Shown here one piece after another: positions 11,715 through 23,400 of a stretch of 64,000 nt of DNA. The stretch comes from Burhinus oedicnemus. Its lineage: Eukaryota > Chordata > Aves > Charadriiformes > Burhinidae. The stretch covers positions 539,184 through 603,183 of the forward strand of contig VFFE01006811.1 in assembly GCA_008921705.1 (NCBI GenBank), read 5' to 3'. Made by a program: the position numbers and the translations under genes. Under the pieces are notes generated by a model that had not been told where the DNA came from, did not search any database, and saw only the letters and a program-made list of their open reading frames with translations. Numbering within the stretch: the stretch's first letter is position 1; each line of letters opens with the position of its first letter.

Positions 11715-14700
11715 AGGAGACATTCCTGGCAGCTGCTCTGTCTTCTTTGGGTTTTCTTCAGCTGTGTTAAGCCTGAATGTGAGATCCAGACTTTTCTCCC
11801 TTCTTCATTGTTTGTTCGATCCTTTGAACTTCAATATTATCAGAAGTGGTTAAAAAAATTGGGCTCCTTCTTTAGATACCTGGCTGGTGGCTTTAATATA
11901 GGGTGAAAATATTGCTACAGTGTCACTGCTCTTTGGAGATCACTCCCTAGAAGTAAAAAGCAAAATAAAGATTATTTATTAAGGGCTCACTATACCTTCT
12001 AACAAAGGCAGGAAATTTTCATAGAGCAATAAACTGGACAAAAGCTGGAGAACTGTAGAAGAGTTTTATATATGTATATACATGCACATAGATGTAGGAT
12101 TTAGTTTCCGATTTTAGTCACTAAGCAATTACACCTGATGAGTAAGGATAGAACAGAGTGTCGGCTGTATTTTCTGAATGACACAGACAGTGATAAGGCT
12201 TCATTCATCATGGAACTGAGAGCTTCACTGTCCAGGCTTTGGTTGGTAAGATGTCCAAGCCAGGCGGCTGTAGCTTTGCTCACCTGCCAACCCCGTCAGA
12301 GAAAAAGCAATACAGCTCCGTGAAATATGAGCGATAGTGATGCTGGAATGCATATGTGCTGGTGATTGAGAGCAACCTGGTACTTTATACCTACATTCCA
12401 CAAGGAAATGCAGCTGCCATGATAATTTTAAATGAGGTTTGTTGACAATATCAAGAAGGACAGAGCTGGAAGCATCAAAGCGCCATGATACTTACTATAG
12501 AGTGACTGACCTAACTTTTCCACCGTACACCACTCTATTATTTTCTATTAGATAAACCTGTGACCTATACTAGATACAAAGTGCAGAGAATTTTTTAATC
12601 TTTTTTTTTCCAGTTACAATGAAAAGTTTCAGACTTTGATGTGGTGTTGTGCTCAACACAGAAGTATTCTGAAAATCTGTATCAATTAATAGCTGATTGT
12701 AGATTGTTTGAGCCAAGATCTTGCAAAAGTGCATTAGAAGTTCATCAAAGTTTTTGTAAAAGCTTAGAAAAGCTCTGATAATACAAGCTAAGGTTTGTAT
12801 TCAGGAGAATGGGCACCATTTTCAGTCTCTGTTGCCTGGGAAAGAATTTAATCTGAGGGCCGCTAATTTACTGGAATTACAGTATGTGTACAAGGCTCTG
12901 TAATGCAAAAATTGCATTGATCTAAATATGCTGGATACTTACAGTATGTATGTGTAAAAGTGAAGAGAGGTCTTCAATGACATTTACATTTTTAATTTCT
13001 GTAATTTGTTTTGATTGGGCCCAGAGGCCCAAATTAGTCCGGTTTAGCTGAGGCATCCCCACCAGAAGCAAAGAATCCCTGGGCTCTTCAGAGCCTAATG
13101 TGGGGATCTTCTCTCTGGAAGTGCCTCTCATTCCTTAGACTGTACAGGAAGCTTCATTGCAGCACCTAAATATCCTGGGCTGGGCTATTTATTTTACTGT
13201 TTGAATAAATAACCTAACTGGGCACAAAGGTGCTCCTAGTACAAGTGTCCCTGTGTATAAGGCCAGAGTCAGGTTCCTTCAGATTTTCTCTGAGTGATGA
13301 AACTTGCTGTGACAAGAAAGGTCCCAGCTGAAGTGAATGAAGCCGTAGTGATGGTTTTATTGGAGGATTTTTATAGACAGTGTGGTTATAAAATTTTCTG
13401 CTTTGGGTTATTGCCCCATTCCTGTGTATTTCCTTCCTTAGTCTAAAATGTCTCTGTGCAATGCGGGTGGCATTCGATACGAAAACCCAACCTCATGAGT
13501 ACACTTTACAGAGTTTCCTCCCCATTTCTTGGCACGTAAGTTTGCCGCCACATTTCTACCCCTGCTTCAAAAGCAAGGACCTTGCTCTGCAGTGCTTTCA
13601 GGAGCCCAGGTGACTCAAAAGAAACTTCAATATGTGGCTAACTACTCAGAGCTACACAGACATAGCAGGTGAGATCATGAAGTGATCAACATTTCCCAGA
13701 CATTCAGGAAAAGCAGATGCTTGCCCTGAGAAGTTTCCAGCTCAATAGCCAATGTATAAACAGACTTAGAAGAAGACTGAAGAACTGATGGAGAACTCAT
13801 CAGACACCTGTCTGTGATCCAGGCGTGAGTATTTCAGAGATCAGTTCAGCTATGAAGAGGATGGGGAGCCTTCTGGATAATATGAGTGATCAAATCCCTA
13901 GAGGAAGGCATAGGACATTTTTATCTGTGAGGGTGAGAAAAACATGCCAGGGCTAAGGCAGAGGAAAAAGGGACACGAAGTTCAAGGTAAGTGAGCAGCA
14001 GAGAGATTGGAGCCATGTGTGGGAAGATGAGATGTTACGTGGCTGCAAAGAAAGGAAACCGCTGCTTTGAATGACCGTGTCCCCAGGCAAGGACGACTGC
14101 TTTAATTTTGGGACCCCAGTATTCCTTAGTCACCAGTTAATCCATCCTTTCCCCAGTGTGTGGAGGTGTTTTAACAGGGTACAGCTCATCCCTGAGAACC
14201 GCTTGGAAAGCTGGAAGGCTGGATACCTGCCCTGTAGAGAGAGGAGCCACTTGTCAGACTTCCACAAGGTCCCAGGAAATGTAAAACAGAAACAGGCGCA
14301 GACATCTTCCTTAGAGATGAATCAAAAGCTTGGAGAGAGCAGCAACTGTGGAAAAAATAGATCCCTCCCCCTGCCTTCTTTTTCTATAAATGCATTAGTA
14401 TGATAGTTGAGAGGCAGTTCAGACCAATGCGCGTGTAAGCAGTTGCTTTAGTTGTTCTTATTTCATCAGCTGAGTCCACCAAGGAAAACAAGTGACAATC
14501 ATTCTGCATTCTTAAACTGCTGGTGAATAAAACAGACACAGTGAATTTCTTGAATAGACAAAAGAGTCAGTCCCTCTTGTACAGTTGCTTAACTGCATGC
14601 AGCTGTTCACAGGTATTCTACATCATCAGAGTCGTAGAGTTTCTCTGTTCACCTTTGACAGTAAAGTGGAATTTGTCTGTAAATAATTCTTGCTTGTTTA

Positions 14701-17700
14701 AAGCTCTGTGCCTCATTTTCTGCCAGGTCCTGGGAAACCAACCTGAAAATAAATATACTTAACAACAGAGCTAGAAGGACCAGGTATAAGACTTCATGGG
14801 CAATTAGAAAAAAAAATAACAAAAAATCTCTCTATTAACATTAATGTTTTTGCTATAAGAAATATAAATGTTAGAAGATTCTGAAATTCAAAACTGCATT
14901 TGTGTTAAAATAGAATTATTTTTTTGAAATGTGAACAGCATTTAATTCAGGAGTCCAATACTTTTTTCCATCTGCAAACTCTGTATCATAAACATGGGAT
15001 TCTGTTCTGTGATCTCCAGCTTGTCCACACAAATGCATTTGTCAAGTGTGTCAAGAGCTACAGATGAAAAGCACATTCGTAGATCCAGAAACTTGGGAAG
15101 AGCTTAATTCCAATTTATTTGGGAGTTTTCTTGTGTTACGTGGACATTTATGTGCTTATTAATGTGTTACCAAAACCTGCATTTTCAGGGAAGATACACT
15201 AGTAAAGATACTCCCATCTGAAAAAAATAAGTAAGGTCAAAATAAAAAATGCTGTGGAAATGTAGAATTCACTGTAATTGCTAAGAGGTAGTAATGACTT
15301 ACTCAGAACTGCAAACACGGCAAAACTGATGAGAAAAGAATTCATGTTTCTTCAGTACTGAAGAAGCTAATATGGAGTTGTTAAGACATTAAACGCTGAA
15401 AGTGCTTCAGGTTCCTTTGATGAGGAGCTTCAAAAGTCAAACAATTTTCCCCCTGCACTGCAGAAATCTTCTTATCATTTCTATCATCCTCCAAGCCAGT
15501 TCACTGTCCAGCAGCGATGTCTGCAGGACCTGGGGAACTGTTTTGGCTGCAAATCCCCATTACCCATGGTTGGATCATGATCTGGGTCTTGGGAGTGACC
15601 TGGTTAAGGGCTGGAAGATGCCACCAGCAGCTCCACCACTTGCTGCTGTTATCTTCTCATCAGCTGCTGCTTTCCGGCTGACTGCTGAGTGCTGAGGGGA
15701 GCCAGCACAGAGGTACCAGTGGGTCTGCAAGGCTGCAGGCTAAAAGGCTTTGGGGTGATCAGGGTGGGTACGCAGAGATGCTCTCGAATGGCAGTCTCAA
15801 TGCCCGAAGTGAGATTTTTAGGAAAGTGTAGATGAAACCAGAGACATAACAGGGCATGATAAAAATTGCCAGTGAAACCCAGATTCTCTGTCTCCTTGAA
15901 CACTCAGGGTAAGACTGGGGTCCTTTGCCCCGCACTTTTATCTCCCAGATTTTGGACCAGCTCATAGAGAAAAGCAGAACAAGCCCACGAGCTGTAAGGA
16001 GGAGCAGAAAGCTGTGCACTTTAGCGCTGCTCTGCTGTGAGAGTTTTCCCAGAGCCAATCTGGATTTCTTTTTGCCTCCAGAGCAGGACAAAGAGGAAGT
16101 GACAGGGAAGAGATTTTTACCTGTTAAATTTAAAGGACTTCCAAAACTGTGAAGATCCCCTAACAAAAGGATCAATGAAATGTCTAAGTCCTTCATGAGG
16201 AGTGCACAACATCACAGAGGGCTGTGCATGCTTTCTGCCGCAGGAGAAATGAGCAGTGCTGAGAAAATTAATTGCATCCCTGAATGCTACAGCTATAAAT
16301 TAGATGATTTTTTTTTTTCTTCTCTTGTCCCCGCAAACCCACTTATGCATCACACAGATGGAAAATTCTGAGATGAATATGCAAACATCTCCCCCGTTCC
16401 CACAGTCAGACCTAGTGAGATAATTTGGGGTTAGAATGGGATAAGCCTTATAATAGGCTTAAGGCATTTCACGCAGGACATCCATGACTCATTAGCTCAT
16501 TGTTCTTCAGCGATGTACTAAATCTTTCTCTTCATACAAGATATTTCTTAGCTGTCTATTAAGTTGACATGTAAGCACTGACTTTTCAGTGTTCATGCCT
16601 TACGTAACCGACAGCTTCTAACAGTCACGCAGAGAAGTAGGGGATGACTTTACAATGCTGCTGGTACTTTGCACCATGCAGGAACTATTTTCTTCACTGT
16701 AAGTAGATAAAAGGCAGCAGAAGTATAACCTCCAGTGAAATCAGCCCTCCTTTGTATAGCATCCCCGCAATGCTTTGGCACAAGAGAAAGAAATATGTTT
16801 TCATTCTCACAGAAACAATGTCATAGCCAACAAAACTCCAGCTGTTCTGTCTCTGTGCTATTCTGAGTTTCTGAGAAATGCACATTTCACCTGTAAAACA
16901 TATTGGGTTAATCTTCTGGTCTATGGCACACCAGTAAAGCCTCATATGAAATATGGTGTCAGTATGGGTCACTGTACTTCAAGAAAGGTTTGAGTGCACA
17001 TGAGAAAGTTCACGTGAGACCAACGGCAGTTACCGTAGAAAACACTGAAGTGCCGAAAGAGCTTTTAAAAGAAAATAGATGGAGAAATGAAAAGATAATA
17101 CACTTCAAATACACACAGGCATGCTGCATAATGAAAAGTAATGATTGAATCTTCCAGCTGTAAAGAAAAACGCATGGAAAGAAAAATTCTTTGGAAGCTA
17201 ATAAACCAAAACAACACTTCTGGTTTAGGAAGTACCAGGCCATATTAAAGTGAAAGGACATTTTGGGGAATTACCTCTGTGCTTGTCCCGGTCTTTTACA
17301 CATCCCTAACTATTTCCTCTTGACCCTGTAGGAGTAGGAGTTAGATGAACATTTTGTCTGGCCCTGAATGGTTCCTATTTTCATTTGTTGCCATTGTCTG
17401 AAATAATACTTTGTGATAACAATTGTACTTAAAAGCTCATTGCTTCACCTGTCACTGAGGCAGTCAAGAAATCAGTCTACTGTAATGAGTGGTTTGTGAT
17501 CAGGAGCTCTATTTTCCCTTCACTCCAAGGACCGCGAGGAGACCTGTACATTTTTATTTTCACTTCTGTGGCTTGCCTGGCCTTCTCCTATGTGTTTCAC
17601 ATCTGCTCACCAGATCTCAGAGATCTTCAGGACTGTTTGCTGAAACACAAGGTGCCTAAGCTTTCCAAGTACAGGCCTGTATTCTGGAATGGAAAACTTC

Positions 17701-18420
17701 TTTCAAGTCTGGACATTACAGTTTGACTGCAAAGTACAGTTTGACGTGTTCTTGGATACTCATCTCATGTCAGTCTTTCTGGCACACTGCAGAAGAAGCT
17801 GGGGCTTCTTTCTGTGGGACCAAACAGCCTGAGGGAAAAATGTTATGAATATTTGTAAATATTTGCCTTATGTGTTTCACATGATTTTCTCCAGACCTTT
17901 TCTTAAAAGGGACACGAAAATTTATTGTCTCAGTGTTCTTATGGTTTTTATATTTCTGCAAGGGTTACAGCTTCGAATTCATATTCACTTGTCTTTCCTT
18001 TAATGCTATGATTCTTCCCTGGGTAAGTTGTCAGTAATTGCGGTCCCTTTCTTGCAGCATATGTCTAAAATAATAGTGCTGCACTCTCAGAGCGTGGGCT
18101 GAAAGCACTTTGGAGCAGCTTGTAGTGGCTTTTAAGAAATGCCCTCCAGTGATTTATAGTCATGTTCTACTTGAACGGCTTCCTGCTCCTGAAAGGGCTG
18201 GTTGAACTTTTCATGCACAAACATCACTGCAAGACATTTCTTTCAATTTGGGTCTACCTTTATTCTATCCATGTTAGAGTCACTGAGGCAAAAACTGGAG
18301 GCTGTCCTTTTCATAGCAAGGTGCCTCATCTCTTGCCCCTGTGTCATCATTTTTATTTTTATCTTTATCTTTTCATTCACATTGTAAGTATTTTAGAATA
18401 GGTCACTAGTTCTCTGACAT
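11715..18420. other. Non-coding stretch with one small palindrome
   Basis: No recognisable gene. The longest frame, 145 codons at 15759-16196 on the minus strand, has hydrophobic stretches but no identifiable domain and is within the range expected by chance. An inverted repeat TAAGCCT (16442-16448) / AGGCTTA (16455-16461) has a 6-nt loop. The stretch ends at the 3' tail of a minus-strand CR1. Confidence 0.6.
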
Positions 18421-19150
18421 ATCACAGAATCACAGAATCACAGGGGTTGGAAGGGACCTCTGGAGATCATCTAGTCCAACCCCCCTGCCAGAGCAGGGTC
18501 ACCTAGAGCAGGTTGCACAGGATGGCGTCCCAGAGGGTTTGGAATGTCTCCAGAGTCAGAGACTCCACCACCTCTCTGGGCAGCCTGTGCCAGTGCTCTG
18601 CCACCCTCAAAGGAAAGAAGTTCCTCCTCATGTTTAGATGGAACTTCCTATGTTCAAGTTTGTGCCCATTACCTTTTGTCCCATCACTGGGCACCACTGC
18701 AAAAAGACTGGTCCCATCCTCCTGGCACCCTCCCTTTAAGCATTTATAGGCATTTATGAGATCCCCCTTCAGCCTTCTCTTCTCCAGACTAAAAGGACCC
18801 AAGTCCTTCAGCCTTTCCTCACAAGAAAGATGTTCCAGTCCCCTAATCATCTTTGTAGCCCTCTGCTGTACCTTCTCCAGCAGTTCCCTGTCCTTCTTGA
18901 ACTGGGGAGCCCACAACCAGACACGGTACTCCAGGTGCAGCCTCACCAAGGCAGAGTAGAGGGGGAGGATAACCTCCCACGACCTGCTTGCCACACCTCT
19001 CTTGATGCACCCCAGGATGTCATTGGCCTTCTTGGCCGCAAAGGCACATTGCTGCCTCATGGTCATCCTGTTGTCCCCCAGGACTCCCAGGTCCCTTTCC
19101 ACAGAGCTGCTTTCCTGCAGGTTAATCCGTAACCTGTACTGGTGGGATAA
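18421..19150 (-). mobile_element. CR1 non-LTR retrotransposon, 5'-truncated copy
   Basis: CR1 is the dominant LINE family of birds and inserts by target-primed reverse transcription, usually leaving 5'-truncated copies. Read on the minus strand, this copy keeps the last third of ORF2 and about 80 bp of 3' UTR. It ends in octamer repeats of the ATTCTGTG type (18421-18445 on the plus strand reads as repeated CACAGAAT). The 3' UTR includes the typical GGTCCCTTCCAACCCC segment. The 5' break lies near 19150, after the catalytic part of the reverse transcriptase has been lost. No target-site duplication is visible, as usual for CR1. Its 3' end differs from that of the copy at 45620-46816, so the two belong to different CR1 subfamilies. 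Confidence 0.97.
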
Positions 19151-19156
19151 ATGCAT
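18503..19156 (-). pseudogene. CR1 ORF2 C-terminal remnant (reverse transcriptase thumb and tail)
   Basis: This is an open frame of 217 codons ending at the natural ORF2 stop. Characteristic CR1 blocks follow in order: ERDLGVL (residues 20-26), [17 protein letters not shown] (37-53), [13 protein letters not shown] (65-77), [14 protein letters not shown] (95-108), [12 protein letters not shown] (122-133) and [12 protein letters not shown] (190-201). The reverse transcriptase motifs with the metal-binding aspartates, and the upstream endonuclease, are missing because of the 5' truncation. The protein could not be active. The methionine at 19156 is not a real start; it is only the first ATG in the truncated frame. 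The frame has no internal stop, so the copy is not very old, but it differs at many residues from the plus-strand CR1 in this window. Confidence 0.93.
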
Positions 19157-20355
19157 CTTGTTGTTTCATTCTTTGGTTAATCGATGCCTCAGAGTTTGCA
19201 AATCTGCAATTTATGGAAGATATTTTGAAGTTTTGAGATTTGTTATAGTGTTTCTGAATTGATTTATTATCTTTACTTAGGTTTTCCAATGATTTTGCTT
19301 TTCCAGGGCCTGTATCCCAATATTTCCACAAATAGTCAAAATTTCTTATTTATCCAGTTCAGATATACTCACCATACTCTTTCTAGCTGTTTGAAGGATT
19401 TGTGATCCCAGTCTGACCCTGCTGTCTCCCATCTGGGCTCTGGGTTGCTGTCGGCTGTTCCGCTGATCCATTCAAGTCCCGCCTTGCTGACTGCACATTC
19501 CCTCTTCCAGCGGCCAAACGCTGTTGTTGGCCATCCTCGCCTGACTGCCGTGCTGCTGTGCTGCAGCGATGTAACTGCCTCATAACAGTTGCCAGTATCC
19601 TTTTCCAGATGAAGCACTTAGAAATATTTTTGCCTTTCTTAAACTGGCAATACTGCTCACATTTTATTTTTCATTTTATTTTTCATTTTATTTATCTTCT
19701 TCCTTTGTATTTCTGCATTTGCTTTTGTGACAATTTAATACATCCTTCTTACAATTTTTATATTTATTATTTGATGGTCTACTTCTGTGCCTGACTCATA
19801 TGCTTTACATTGGTTCTGAACTTATTTACTTGCTCTGCATACAGCTCTTGGTTGATTTATTATGGGCTGTCAAAGCGTTCCCATTCGAGCTCCTTCAGAC
19901 TTCATGGCCATGATTAATCTATCACAACATTGGTTCACATTTTGAGATTTGATCATTAGTCAGCCATTTTGCACAGACTGGAAATATACTTACTTTGTAC
20001 TTTTCCTATGGAGCTGCAAGTACAGTCTTTAAATAAGTATCACTTATCTGGACTCAAGATACTTTTGGACCATTGCTAGGATTTTACATATATACTTCTG
20101 GTCTATTATCAAGATAGCCAAGGTCTGCCAAAGCGTAGGACAGCTTTCCTTATCGCTATTAATAACATAGATGTTCTCCCTTTGTTCCATTTCTATCTTC
20201 ATTCAAATTTCAGTTTCCATTTGTGGTGTGAAAATATCCATTTGCAAAAGGCTTCTCTTTCATAGCTGGATACTTGGAGGTGGGAGGTTAATACAGCGCT
20301 GTGATTATGTTTTGCCTAATACTTGTGTTTTTCTTTCACCTTTGTACGTTTGCTG
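19157..20355. other. Spacer between two CR1 copies
   Basis: About 1.2 kb without a recognisable gene, mostly AT-rich and T-rich on the plus strand. It contains the period-12 repeat at 19661-19696. A slightly GC-richer patch near 19400-19580 holds two short minus-strand frames in different phases, without known motifs. Confidence 0.55.
19661..19696. repeat. Minisatellite-like 12-bp repeat, three units
   Basis: The unit ATTTTATTTTTC occurs three times in tandem (19661-19672, 19673-19684, 19685-19696); the third unit has one substitution. It is a simple AT-rich tandem repeat likely to vary in copy number between individuals. Confidence 0.85.
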
Positions 20356-20478
20356 AGTTGGATGTGGCTCTGAGCAAACTGATCTTGTGAAAGGTATTCC
20401 AGCTCATTGCAGGGGGAGTTGGACTAGATGAGCTTTAAAGGTCCCTTCCAACCCAAAGTATTCTATGATTCTGTGCTT
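20356..20478 (+). mobile_element. CR1 3'-end fragment
   Basis: Only the 3' UTR end of a CR1 element survives. It shows the order typical of many avian CR1 copies: GGATGTGGCTCTGAGCAA near 20360, GCAGGGGGAGTTGGACTAGA near 20410, GGTCCCTTCCAACCC at about 20440-20455, and the terminal ATTCTATGATTCTGTG at 20460-20475. No coding sequence remains. The 5' edge is approximate. Orientation is opposite to the CR1 that lies 1.2 kb upstream. Confidence 0.93.
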
Positions 20479-23400
20479 GTGGATAAATGGTTGAGGGGAG
20501 AGTCAGTTTGTCCTGTTAATACTTGCATTTACCTGCAGGACCTGGCTTTAGATACTGATTTTATTGTTATATTGTTAAAAATGAGGACAACATTCAGGTT
20601 TTACTCCTGTAATATTCTCTTAAACTCAGGATTTACTGGCGGTAAATATTTTAAATTCCCATAATTATCTTATTTATTGAAATAATATTATACAAAATAA
20701 TGATTTTTATAATGGAGGTATCTTTTATAACTTGGTTTAGTTAGATTCAGTTTTAATTGGTGAAAGCTGACAGACATGATTTTTCCAAGACTACCTCTCT
20801 CCTCCATGTTCAGTGACCATACTTTCTTGCCTATTTATTTCACCTTCTTCCCTCTGTTGCTCCCCCCTCAAATTTTTTAGTCAATTCCAGACTGGCTATC
20901 ATTTCTTTCCTCTCTCTCCTAACACCTCTCTTCCACTCTTCTGGGGAATCAGAGATGCTAAAACTGGTCAGAAACTATAACTGGAGGGTGCAGGAAAAGA
21001 GACAAAGAGGCATCCCTCTGATATTGGTAGCAGGGGGTATGGAGAAGGAAGCCAACATCAAGTGAAGATTATAGGTCGTCAGATAAACTCCAACACTCAA
21101 AAATAAATGTTCATTTTAATGACTGATTTTCAATAGCAACAAATTCCACCAAACCCAAAATTGTCCAATTACGTGTTCCACTACTATTGTTTAACATGTC
21201 CTTTCCAGGCTCGCAATGTCACTCGGCTCTTTCATTAGTGTTTAGAGTAGCACAACACATTAGCTTGAAGTCCACAAACTGTTCTCTCTTCTGCAGATCA
21301 TTCTATGGATTCTTCATATAAAGCTAGCAGTCATCTTTATTTCTTATTCACATCAGCCTCTTCTGAAATATATAACTACCTATGGTAAACTGTAGTCCAC
21401 TAATTCCATTGACTCAAGGCAGGGAACTTTTATAATAACAAAAAAGAGAATAAGAAAAAGTTGGCTTAAAGTCTTCTTTTATTACTCAAACTAATTTCTT
21501 GCATACATGACAACTCTGACAAGTTAATTTTTGTTTATTTTATTTGGAGTTTTATGTTATACAGGCACCTATGATTAATCTGTCACCCTGGACACATAAA
21601 TTATACAAATTTAAAATTTAGAGCACTCACTTTAAATATAATTTCATCAAACTTCTCTAAGATTCTCTCCAGCAAAAAAGCACAGCATATATTTTTACAG
21701 CTATTTCAAATATACATCCCTATTAATAGGGAGCACTACAAAATAAATTGAGGGCATGCTGAGTTATAAGACAACATTTAGATGACAGAGAATTGATTTT
21801 CTATAAAGCTGAGGGATTTTATAAAAAAGTAAATAAAATCTTCAGGGAACAATTTGCAAATGAAATATGTGAAATTGGATGTCTCTAAGTTACATATCGA
21901 TTTGATTTTCATAAACACATTTGCTTGTCGATACTGTAAGTGATCATTGCTTAGTCTTCTTGAAAACATCAAACGGGGTAAGACAATTATAGCAACAACA
22001 TCATTAGGGCTAGACATCCCGGAAAGTTGGAGCTGAGAAAGTCTGCTTTTCCTGTTGGAGTTCACCTTACGCATCCATGAAAAATGGAGGCAATCTCTTC
22101 TGTCCAATGTGTGCCAGTAGGGGGCTGATTTGGGAGCCTTGTGCTGCTGAACTGTGGAGGCTGAGGCTTACTGTGTGTCCCCAGATCCAGAAGAATGGGA
22201 CAACCACCTTCCGTCAACTTATCACATTCACCTGCCAGGAGAGCAAGGCCCAGGTTATGGCATAAGCTGTACCAGGAGTACCCCAAGAGGAGTGCTGGGT
22301 GGGAACAATTCCTTCCCTCCTCCCTCTTTCTTTTTTATTGGGAGTAAACCATAATAAGAAGTAGTACATACTTTTGACATGGTCATTGTGACTCATATTG
22401 AACTGTACTACAGGATATAACAAATTTTTTCAAAGTTCGGTATGAACTAAGGACAGTCTATCCATTTGGTTTTAAGAGGTTGTTGAGATGCAGTTATCAG
22501 AAAAAGAATTCTCAGCCCAGTTTTTCAATACAGATCCATTAAACAATTAAAATTCATTTCAACCTTATATTGCAATCAGGTGGTATCTATTGTATTAAGC
22601 AGTATCACTGCCTTGAAGAATATGAAGCAGGAGACAGATTGCTGTGCAACAGACAGGGATATGTATTTCTTTAGCAAGAAAGTAATTTGCAGCACTCCAC
22701 CTGCCACTAACAGAGAATATGTAAGTCATAAAGTGCAGTTAGGTGATAAATTTATTTATAATGTACCCTAGCCACCTCCTTCCTCTCTCCTCACTAATCC
22801 TTCTCCCCCAGGAGTTATTCTAACTTTAATCCACCAAGCAGATAGGTAAGTGGTATGCAGGGTAGATGAGAATGAATCCTTATCTTCTGCAAATGTAGGA
22901 TTTTCTGCCCAAACTTATTCCAATCTAAAGCACAGCATGAATGTGGATCAGTCCGATCTAACATTTAAAATAAAAAATTCACAGCCATGAAGATACTGTT
23001 CTGTCATCCTGCAACTCTACCAGTAGGACCTATATCCCTTCAGAACACATGCTTTTTCAGTTTCTCACTTTGAGTCTCAGAAAACCTTGATAAAATGTCT
23101 ATTAAAGCTCGGATACCTTAAAGCTTCTTTAGGTTCTTGTTAGTTGGCTTTCACTGCTTTATGCACTTGAGGTCCTGGTGAGGGAGGCATATAGCTTTGT
23201 AAGATAAGAGTTAGAAATTAACTATTTCAAGCAGCTCTTCCAAAACTCTGAAATGTTATTAGAATACTTATTCTAAATTTCTGGTGCGCCTTGTGTACAC
23301 AACACATGCTACCATAATATCTTCACCAACATGACTGTGTTGCATGCCAACTAAGAAAGTCACGATACGCTGCTTTTGCTCTGTGAAAAGGAAACCAAAA

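Noticed and set aside
15759..16196. 145-codon minus-strand frame with hydrophobic stretches, a possible membrane protein
   Set aside because: No recognisable domain, overlapped by frames on the other strand, and within the length range expected from chance in 64 kb at this GC content.
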